NCBI GenBank assembly: GCA_029258015.1
Contig: JARHZT010000002.1
Span: forward strand, 1 to 5,087
Length of the DNA stretch: 5,087 bases
Direction: 5' to 3'
Origin: Malacoplasma sp.
GTDB lineage: Bacteria > Bacillota_I > Bacilli_A > Mycoplasmatales > Mycoplasmoidaceae
Shown: piece by piece, positions 1 to 5,057 of the stretch
Numbering within the stretch: position 1 is the stretch's first letter
Layout: each line of letters opens with the position of its first letter
Translations under genes and position numbers: made by a program
Notes under the pieces: generated by a model
What the model saw: the letters and a program-made list of their open reading frames with translations, nothing else
What the model was told of the DNA's origin: nothing
Database searches by the model: none

Positions 1-1
1 T

Positions 2-184
2 GATGACGATTTAACATTAGACTTTATAGTTGATAACTTCATTAATGCTATTGATAATGAAGTATCTCAAGAAGAACTTGAAGATTTGTATGACAAGATA
101 GCTTCTAGAACTGAACTAAGAGTGTCTCCAGGCTTTTTCGGAAAACACGAAGATGTGTTACATGCATTAAAAAAAGAGGAATAA
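2..184 (+). CDS. 3' end of an unrecognised gene (C-terminal 60 residues)
   Basis: An open frame enters from the left edge and ends at a TAA at 182-184, giving the last 60 residues of a protein. The tail is strongly acidic at first (it begins DDDLTLDF) and charged throughout. It looks helical (QEELEDLYDKIAS), then has a stretch ELRVSPGFFGKHEDVLHAL before a basic-acidic end KKEE. There is no tryptophan, membrane segment or motif that I can assign to a family. The stop is one base before the start of the U32 gene, and the last codons carry that gene's Shine-Dalgarno, so the two are probably co-transcribed and may be translationally coupled. In Bacillus the YrrO-type U32 gene follows a methyltransferase (yrrM) and a second U32 gene (yrrN). 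This tail does not look like the end of either, so I leave the function open. Confidence 0.75.
   Translation, partial: DDDLTLDFIVDNFINAIDNEVSQEELEDLYDKIASRTELRVSPGFFGKHEDVLHALKKEE
175..180 (+). promoter_or_regulatory. Shine-Dalgarno of the U32 gene
   Basis: AGAGGA lies 5 bases before the ATG at 186, inside the last codons of the upstream gene. It fixes the U32 start and implies that both genes are read from one mRNA. Confidence 0.75.
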
Positions 185-185
185 T

Positions 186-1391
186 ATGAAAAATAAATTA
201 CATGAACTTTTATTACCAGCAGGAACTATAGAAAAAGCAAAATATGCTTTAAACTATGGTGCAGATGCTATTTATATAGGTCCTAAAGCTTATTCATTAA
301 GAGCAAGATCATCGAATTTTGATATCAAAGATATAGCTGAAATTACAGAATATGCTCATGGATTGAATAAGAAAGTTTATGTAGTTTTAAACATAATATG
401 TCACAATGCTGATATAAAAAATTTTGAATATTATTTTAAAAAAATAGCAACTACAAATATTGATGGAATAATAGCAGCAGATCCTTTTATCATTTCAAAA
501 ATAAAACAAATAACACCTGATTTAGAGGTTCATGTTTCTACACAACAATCTGTTACTAATTCAAAAGCATGTTTATTTTGAAAAAGAAACAAAGCCTCTA
601 GAGTTGTTTTAGGAAGAGAAGTAAGTCATGATGAATTAAAACTATTGTTAGAAAATCTTAATAATGAAATTGAGATAGAATACTTTATTCATGGTGCAGT
701 TTGTATTTCTTATTCTGGTAGATGTATGATGTCTAACAATTTTTCTTTTAGAGATGCAAACGTTGGTGGATGTGCACAATCTTGTAGATGAAAATATAAA
801 ATTCAAAATAAAGAATTAAAAGATGAAACTGATAAATATTTCACTATGTCAGCAAAAGATATGGCATTATTACCAGACATTGATAAGTTATTAAAGTTGA
901 ATGTGGCATCATTTAAAGTTGAAGGAAGAATGAAATCAATTCATTATGTTGCAACTGTAGCTAATTGTTATAGAAAAGCTATTGATGATTATTTTAATAA
1001 CGAAAATAATTTAAGTGATGTTTGCAAAGATTTAAAATATGCAGAAAATAGATTAGCTAACAATGCATGATTTGATGGAAATCCTAGATATGAAAAAATG
1101 TTGTATTTTGAATTAGAAAAAGAAATAAATCAAATATTTGCTTTTACTGTTGAAAAGAAAATTGATGATTTTACATATGAGATTATTTCTAGAAACTATT
1201 TTTCTAAAAACAACGAATTTGAACTAGTTGCTCCAGGATTTAAAAAAGAAATAGTAAAAATAGAAAAAATATTTGATAGTAAAAATAATGAAATTGATGT
1301 GGTAAAAACACCTATGAATAAATATACTTTAGTATTTGATAGAAAAATTAATTACAATGATTTTTTAATTGCTAGAAGTATATATAAATAA
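186..1391 (+). CDS. U32 family peptidase-like protein (YrrO/TrhP type, tRNA hydroxylation family)
   Basis: A 401-residue protein, read with TGA as Trp at codons 132, 202 and 295; without this the frame breaks into three pieces. The U32 signature is complete at residues 165-183: E165, F167, HGAVC ending at C173, then GRC with C180, then S183. It is followed by GGCAQSCRW (C196, C200) and FKVEGRMKS (243-251), both typical of the family. The N-terminal half (ELLLPAGTIEKAKYALNYGADAIYIG) is the usual TIM-barrel start. The C-terminal third carries the beta-rich extension of the long YrrO form (Bacillus YrrO is about 420 residues). Family knowledge: members once called collagenases are now linked to hydroxylation of RNA or quinone precursors. 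TrhP makes 5-hydroxyuridine at tRNA position 34 using prephenate, and several members bind an Fe-S cluster through cysteines. Position 227 (KDMA) is Ala where I recall many homologues having Cys (KDLC). The exact RNA substrate here is inference. A hairpin terminator follows. Confidence 0.93.
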
Positions 1392-1427
1392 AAATATTTT
1401 AAAAAAATTATCCAAAGTAATAAAATT

Positions 1428-1461
1428 AAAATGTTGAGAAATTTTTTCTTAACATTTTTTT
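1428..1461 (+). terminator. Rho-independent terminator after the U32 gene
   Basis: AAAATGTTGAGAAA (1428-1441) pairs with TTTCTTAACATTTT (1445-1458) over 14 bp, with one G-U pair and a TTT loop. The 3' arm runs on into a T tract. It lies 36 bases past the U32 stop. The stem is A/T-rich, as is usual in Mollicutes. Confidence 0.75.
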
Positions 1462-1477
1462 AATAATATATTATAGT
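1449..1477 (+). promoter_or_regulatory. Candidate nox promoter
   Basis: The best-spaced pair is TTAACA (1449-1454) and TATAGT (1472-1477), 17 bases apart, each 5 of 6 to the sigma-A consensus; the -35 lies in the 3' arm of the upstream terminator. This pair would start transcription near 1484, after the clear Shine-Dalgarno at 1480-1483, which argues against it. An alternative -10, TATATT (1467-1472), would start near 1479 and keep the Shine-Dalgarno, but has a poor -35. A nox promoter in this gap is likely; its exact position is unresolved. Confidence 0.35.
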
Positions 1478-1479
1478 AC

Positions 1480-1483
1480 GGAG
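1480..1483 (+). promoter_or_regulatory. Shine-Dalgarno of nox
   Basis: GGAG lies 6 bases before the ATG at 1490, the usual spacing, and supports that start. Confidence 0.7.
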
Positions 1484-1489
1484 ATAAAA

Positions 1490-2854
1490 ATGAAAGTTGT
1501 AGTAATAGGTATCAATCATGCTGGTACATCAGCTATTAGAACTCTATTGTCTATGAATCCACAAGCTGAAGTTGTTGCTTTCGATAGAAACAACAACATC
1601 TCATTTTTAGGATGTGGAATAGCTTTGAGTGTTAGTGGTGTAGTTAAAAACCCGCAAGACTTATTTTATTCAAACCCTGAAGAATTAAAATCAATGGGTG
1701 CAAAAATCCATATGAATACAGATGTAGTTTCAGTGGATAGAAACAAAAAAATAGTAGTTGTTAAAGATTTAGAAACAGGAGCTACTAGAGAAGAAAGTTA
1801 TGACAAATTAATTTATGCAGCAGGAAGTTGACCAGTTAATTTAAACTTCAAAAATCAAGATCTTGAAAACATTGAAGTTTGTAAATTATACCAACATGCT
1901 CTTAAATTAATTGACCAAGCAAATGACCCTAATATTAAAAAAATTGCAGTAGTAGGTTCAGGTTACATTGGTGTTGAACTTGTAGAAGCTTTTGCTGAAA
2001 AAGGTAAAGAAGTAGCATTAATCGATGTTTTAGACAGACCTTTAGGAAATTACTTTGACTCTGAACTTACTGGACAATTAACAGAAGCTATGCAAAAACA
2101 TGGTGTTAAAGTTCACATGGGTGAAAAAGTTCAAGAATTCTTACCAGATGCAAGTGGTAAAAAAGTAGCTAAGATAGTAACTGATAAGAGCACAATTGAT
2201 GCTGACTTAGTAATTTTATGTATTGGATTTAAACCAAACACTGAATTATTAGCAGATCTTAATAAAGTTGCTAATGGTGCATTAATTATTAATGAAAAAG
2301 CTCAAACAAGTGATCCAAATATTTTTGCTATTGGTGACTGTGCAGCTATTCAAGAAGCATCTAGTAAACAACACAGAAATGTTGCATTAGCAACTAACGC
2401 TGTAAAAACAGGTATAGTAGCTGCTGCACAAATTTGTGGTATTGAAACAGTTCAATTAAAAAACATTGCTGGAACTAATGCGTTATGTGTATTTGGATTA
2501 AAATATGCATCAACAGGTTTATCTGAAGAATCTGCTAAGAGATTTGGATTAAAAGTTAAATCATGTTATTACAAAGATAATGACAGACCAGAATGAATGA
2601 ATACAGTTCAAAAAGTAGAAATTAAAATAGTTTTTGAAGAAGATACATTCAGACTAGTTGGTGCTCAAATTCTATCTCATGGTGATTCTAACCATACAGA
2701 ATGAATCTTTGCTTTAGGTTTAGCTATTCAACAAGGATTGAATTTATTTGAAGTAGCATTTACAGATGTGTATTTCTTACCTCACTTAAACAAACCATTC
2801 AACTTTGTTTTATCTTCAATTCTTAAATCAATTGGAATGAAATATATTAAATAG
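1490..2854 (+). CDS. nox: NADH oxidase, FAD-dependent, probably water-forming
   Basis: A 454-residue protein, a normal length for Nox, with TGA read as Trp at codons 114, 369 and 405. The FAD-binding start MKVVVIGINHAGTSA includes the conserved His10. SFLGCGIAL places the single redox cysteine at C42, the position used in NADH oxidases and NADH peroxidases. A second Rossmann motif, GSGYIG (156-161), binds NADH; an Asp ends the next strand (ALID), which suits NADH over NADPH. The second FAD motif AIGDC spans 280-284 (D283). The C-terminal dimerisation domain is complete, ending at a TAG. Family role: a cytosolic flavoprotein that oxidises NADH with O2, usually to water, which regenerates NAD+ for glycolysis and removes oxygen. 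CoA-disulfide reductase is a close relative and cannot be fully excluded by eye, but the sequence around C42 and the DLFYSNPEEL segment favour Nox. The gene is monocistronic, between two terminators. Confidence 0.94.
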
Positions 2855-2864
2855 TTTTATTTTT

Positions 2865-2935
2865 TTAAGGTATTAAATTAAAATTAAGGTGTTAAGGAGA
2901 ATAACATCTTAATTTTTTTTTAATTAAGATTAAAT
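2865..2935 (+). repeat. Cluster of direct and inverted TTAAGGT-type repeats between nox and gntR
   Basis: TTAAGGTATTAA (2865-2876) is repeated as TTAAGGTGTTAA (2884-2895), 11 of 12 identical and 19 bases apart. ATAACATCTTAA (2901-2912) is an inverted copy (10 of 12 to the complement of the second). AATTAAGAT (2922-2930) forms a perfect 9-bp inverted repeat with ATCTTAATT (2906-2914) across seven Ts. Part of the cluster is the nox terminator. The rest covers the stretch where the gntR promoter must be, so it may be an operator. Low sequence complexity could also explain some of the matches. Confidence 0.55.
2880..2921 (+). terminator. Rho-independent terminator of nox
   Basis: A 15-bp stem pairs 2880-2894 with 2902-2916 (core AAATTAAGGTGTTA against TAACATCTTAATTT, one G-U pair). 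It has a 7-base loop AGGAGAA and a run of nine Ts at 2913-2921. It begins 25 bases after the nox stop. The 3' arm can instead pair with 2922-2930, giving an alternative hairpin. Confidence 0.85.
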
Positions 2936-2936
2936 T
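2931..2936 (+). promoter_or_regulatory. Candidate -10 element of gntR-tpx, leaderless start
   Basis: TAAATT lies 5 bases before the ATG at 2942, so transcription would begin at or next to the start codon. No Shine-Dalgarno precedes this ATG, which fits a leaderless mRNA. The matching -35 position (about 2908-2914, CTTAATT) is weak and lies in the nox terminator. The assignment rests on spacing, not on a strong consensus. Confidence 0.4.
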
Positions 2937-2941
2937 TTAGT

Positions 2942-3559
2942 ATGAGACAAGTAGTAAAAGATACAAATACTATTAAATCATTCATCATTAGTTATATTTC
3001 ATTAAAAATTTTAAACAACGATTTCAAAGTTGATACCCAAGTTCCAAGCGAAAATGATTTAGCTTTGAAATTCAACTGTAGTAGATTAACAGCAAGGAGT
3101 GCTATTACAGTGCTTGTTCATTTGGGGATTTTATATGCGATAAAAGGGAGTGGTCATTATGTGAGCGCTTCAGCAATCAAGATATTGCTACCACCTTTTT
3201 TTATTTCATTAAATTCAGACAAAGTTGTAAATACGCAAATTAGTTCAGATGAAACAAACGTTTATTTTTTGTCAACATACTATTTAAAAAATAAAATTAT
3301 TGGTAAAGTTTATTGAAATATTGATAAAAAAATATCAGACAACATATCTATTACCTATGAAAAAGAAAAAGATTTTTCTAAAAGATTAATAAATGCAGGA
3401 ATCATAGGTATAAAAGTAATCGAGTCCTTAACAAATAAAAACGGAAAAACTTACATCAAACATGTACATTTTGATGAGGGGGAAGTTTTTCTGTTCTCAT
3501 TCGAGCTTTGATATATAGATATGGAAATAATTTCAAAGAAAACATACTTAAAAATGTAG
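2942..3559 (+). CDS. GntR-family transcriptional regulator
   Basis: A 205-residue protein with TGA read as Trp at codons 125 and 190. Residues 1-75 form the winged helix-turn-helix of the GntR family: VPSENDLALKFNCSRLTARSA (34-54) holds the recognition helix, followed by LGILYAIKGSGHYVS, the wing. The rest (about 76-205) resembles the UTRA ligand domain of the HutC/YvoA subgroup, including a late strand LFSFELWYID. It is shorter than the usual 230-240 residues, so the ligand domain is reduced or divergent. UTRA proteins usually sense sugars, amino acids or related metabolites and often repress their own operon; the ligand here is unknown. The ATG is the only possible start after an in-frame TAA at 2921, and it has no Shine-Dalgarno. 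tpx follows after 8 bases. Codons such as AGG, GGG, GCG and CTG appear more often than in nox. Confidence 0.88.
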
Positions 3560-3563
3560 GGGA
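3558..3563 (+). promoter_or_regulatory. Shine-Dalgarno deciding the tpx start
   Basis: AGGGGA overlaps the gntR stop codon and lies 4 bases before the ATG at 3568. It favours 3568 over the upstream in-frame ATG at 3508, which lies inside gntR, has no such signal and would add 20 residues not found in Tpx proteins. Confidence 0.75.
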
Positions 3564-3567
3564 AAAA

Positions 3568-4074
3568 ATGAAGGTTAATTTAAAAGATAATAATGAATTA
3601 GAAAATAAAAGCCTTTCAGTTGGAGAAAAAGCTCCAGAATTTTGCTTAGCAAGACTTTGTGAAAAAACAATCGAAGATGTTTGCTTAAGTGAATTTGGTA
3701 AAAAAATAAAAATTATTTCAGCATTTCCTTCAATTGATACAGGGGTTTGTGATTTACAAGCAAAAAATTTTATTGAAAAATATTCTAATATTGATAATTT
3801 AGTATTAATTAATGTAAGTGCAGACTTACCATTTGCATTCATGAAATGATGTGCAAATAATAATGCAAGTAATCTAGTTATGTTATCAGATTATAGAGAC
3901 CACAGTTTTGCTAAAAGTTATGGTATCAATATTAAAGGTGCAAACCTTTGTTATAGAACAATATTTATATTAGATGCAGATAATAATATTATCTATAAAC
4001 AACATTCAAAAGTTTTGGGTGAGCACTTAGACTATGATGATATTGATAACTTTTTAAAAAGTGTTTTAAATTAG
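3568..4074 (+). CDS. tpx: Thiol peroxidase, atypical 2-Cys peroxiredoxin
   Basis: A 168-residue protein, the same length as E. coli Tpx, with one TGA-encoded Trp at codon 94. The peroxidatic site is intact: FPSIDTGVC has T58 and C61. VSADLPFAF follows, and the resolving cysteine is C95 (KWC). Both cysteines fall at the E. coli numbers when the start at 3568 is used. R130 (CYRTIFILD) matches the conserved active-site Arg. The enzyme is cytosolic, reduces hydrogen peroxide and organic peroxides through a C61-C95 disulfide, and is normally recycled by thioredoxin. It carries four further cysteines (C26, C31, C39, C128), more than usual. It is second in an operon with the GntR regulator, and no terminator separates it from rnpB. 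Its likely physiological partner nearby is nox, which makes the same kind of oxygen defence. Confidence 0.95.
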
Positions 4075-4082
4075 ATAATTTG

Positions 4083-4088
4083 TATTAT
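4083..4088 (+). promoter_or_regulatory. Candidate -10 element of rnpB
   Basis: TATTAT (5 of 6 to consensus) predicts a start near 4095, which agrees with the 5' end of helix P1 at 4096. No good -35 is visible about 17 bases upstream (GTGTTT region), where it would overlap the end of tpx. Confidence 0.45.
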
Positions 4089-4095
4089 ATTTATT

Positions 4096-4460
4096 TTGTT
4101 AATGATAGCTGGTTGCTGTATATGTAAATATATAGAGGAAAGTCCATGCTAGTACTATCTGTGATGATAGTAGTGATTGTGCAGATACATAAAAGATAAA
4201 ATCTGGAAGAATTTAATTCTTACGACGTGTTGAATCCTAAGTTAGTAATAATATGGAGTAGACATCTAAAGTGCCACAGAGACGAGTTTGCAAGAAATTG
4301 CAAGGTGAAACGTTGGTAAACTCCGCAAGCTAGAAACCTAAATTTTGGTAAGGGAACTTTTTGCAAGGGAAAAGAACTTTGCAAATCGAAGAGAAATCTT
4401 AGATAAATAACTGGCATCTATGAAAATAGACACAGAACATGGCTTATTTCATTAGCAACA
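4096..4460 (+). ncRNA. rnpB: RNase P RNA (bacterial type B)
   Basis: The catalytic RNA of RNase P, which cuts the 5' leader from pre-tRNA together with the RnpA protein. Three conserved blocks are plain. GAGGAAAGTCCATGCT (4135-4150) is the 5' strand of the core P4 region. AAAGTGCCACAGAGACGA (4268-4285) with GGTGAAACG (4304-4312) is the P10-P12 specificity region. ACAGAACATGGCTTA (4432-4446) is the 3' strand of P4. AAATTTTGGTAAGGGAAC (4340-4357) matches the Bacillus loop whose GGU binds the tRNA CCA end. Helix P1 pairs TTGTTAATGA (4096-4105) with TCATTAGCAA (4449-4458), one G-U pair, which sets both ends within a few bases. At roughly 363 nt it is shorter than the 401 nt of Bacillus subtilis. 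The similarity to Bacillus points to type B. Open frames overlapping it are not genes. Confidence 0.94.
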
Positions 4461-4461
4461 T

Positions 4462-4500
4462 ATAAAGAACATGTATGAAAGTACATGTTTTTTATTTTTT
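4462..4500 (+). terminator. rnpB: Rho-independent terminator of rnpB
   Basis: ATAAAGAACATGTA (4462-4475) pairs with TACATGTTTTTTAT (4482-4495) over 14 bp, including one G-U pair. It has a 6-base TGAAAG loop and further Ts after it. The inner 8 bp (AACATGTA/TACATGTT) are perfect. Confidence 0.85.
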
Positions 4501-4522
4501 AATATAAAACTTATTTTTAAGT

Positions 4523-4528
4523 TAAAAT
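4523..4528 (+). promoter_or_regulatory. Candidate -10 element of the small membrane protein gene
   Basis: TAAAAT (5 of 6 to TATAAT) would start transcription near 4535, a few bases before the ATG at 4538. No Shine-Dalgarno and no convincing -35 are visible. A/T-richness makes chance matches common. Confidence 0.3.
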
Positions 4529-4537
4529 ATTATGTAT

Positions 4538-4897
4538 ATGAATCAAAAAATAGATAAGAAAAATATAGCATTTATACTTGTTGCAACATTGTTGGCAATA
4601 ATTTGTATTGGTGTAATAGCTGCAGGTGCTATCCTTATGGCTATGAATGCTAAACAATTTAATATGTATAATACATTATGATCAACATGAGTACAGTATA
4701 GTGGAAATGATTCATTAGGATTTGCTCAGTATGTAAAAGACTATAATGCATTAGCAGCAGCGAATAAAGATTGAGTTCAAGCTGACTTTACATTATTTGT
4801 TACAGGGATTTCTTTATTAATTATTGGTTTAGGATCAACAATAGGTTTAGTTGTTTTTGTATTAAAAAGAAAAAAGAAAGCATCTAATGGTATGTAA
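4538..4897 (+). CDS. Small two-helix membrane protein, unknown function
   Basis: A 119-residue protein seen only when TGA is read as Trp (codons 48, 51, 79). It starts with a short basic segment (MNQKIDKKN). Helix 1 is at about 10-36 (IAFILVATLLAIICIGVIAAG). A polar loop spans about 37-83 and is rich in Asn, Tyr and all three Trp. Helix 2 is at about 84-109 (LFVTGISLLIIGLGSTIGLVV), and the tail KRKKKASNGM is strongly basic. By the positive-inside rule both ends are cytoplasmic and the loop is outside. No lipoprotein Cys box or signal cleavage site is evident. An in-frame ATG at 4532 is an alternative start adding two residues; neither has a Shine-Dalgarno. The gene stands alone between the rnpB terminator and its own. 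The family is not recognised. The consistent frame, sensible topology and terminator at the stop argue that it is real. Confidence 0.8.
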
Positions 4898-4930
4898 AAA
4901 AGATATTTGAAAAGATATCTTTTTTTATTT
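4896..4930 (+). terminator. Rho-independent terminator overlapping the membrane protein stop
   Basis: AAAAAAGATAT (4896-4906) pairs perfectly with ATATCTTTTTT (4915-4925), 11 bp. It has an 8-base loop TTGAAAAG and Ts to 4926, then ATTTT. The 5' arm includes the last two bases of the TAA stop. Confidence 0.75.
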
Positions 4931-4972
4931 TCATATTTTTTAAAATTTTTAATTTTTTTCAAAATATAAATG

Positions 4973-4983
4973 TATAATATAAT
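4973..4983 (+). promoter_or_regulatory. Overlapping pair of TATAAT boxes, possible upstream promoter
   Basis: TATAATATAAT contains two perfect TATAAT hexamers sharing one T. They lie in an A/T tract (4935-4990) with T runs upstream but no good -35. They may be a second, weaker start for the gene at 5058, or only A/T background. Confidence 0.3.
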
Positions 4984-4990
4984 ATTTTAC

Positions 4991-5020
4991 TTGTTTTATA
5001 AAATGTGATAATGCTATAAT
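4991..5020 (+). promoter_or_regulatory. Strong promoter of the gene at 5058
   Basis: TTGTTT (4991-4996) and a perfect TATAAT (5015-5020) are 18 bases apart. TGC directly before the TATAAT makes an extended -10. Transcription would begin near 5027, leaving a leader of about 30 bases. A short inverted repeat, ATAATT/AATTAT (5016-5021 and 5028-5033), spans the -10 and the start point. This is the best promoter in the window. Confidence 0.7.
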
Positions 5021-5057
5021 TAATATAAATTATTGCGATATTTGTGTAGGTTTTAAT

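Noticed and set aside
2906..2930. A classical attenuator or riboswitch controlling gntR.
   Set aside because: The alternative hairpin exists, but the putative gntR transcript starts after it. There is no leader peptide or known riboswitch core, so an operator or chance pairing is more likely.
3508..3567. An upstream in-frame ATG that would extend Tpx by 20 residues.
   Set aside because: It lies inside gntR and lacks a Shine-Dalgarno. The start at 3568 has AGGGGA at the right distance and puts the catalytic cysteines at the standard positions 61 and 95.
3456..3842. A 128-codon open frame on the minus strand.
   Set aside because: It lies antisense across the 3' end of gntR and most of tpx, both well-supported genes. 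Its translation shows no recognisable domain, so it is a shadow.
4220..4417. A 65-codon open frame on the minus strand.
   Set aside because: It is antisense to the conserved core of the RNase P RNA.
186..4897. Apparent fragmentation of the U32 gene, nox, gntR and tpx by TGA stops, as if they were pseudogenes.
   Set aside because: The pieces of each gene share one frame, the breaks are always TGA, and reading TGA as Trp gives full-length proteins with intact motifs. This is the alternative genetic code, not decay.
4777..4962. A 61-codon open frame on the minus strand, Lys/Phe-rich.
   Set aside because: It starts in A/T-rich intergenic DNA and runs antisense through the terminator and the membrane protein gene; its composition is that of translated A/T tracts.
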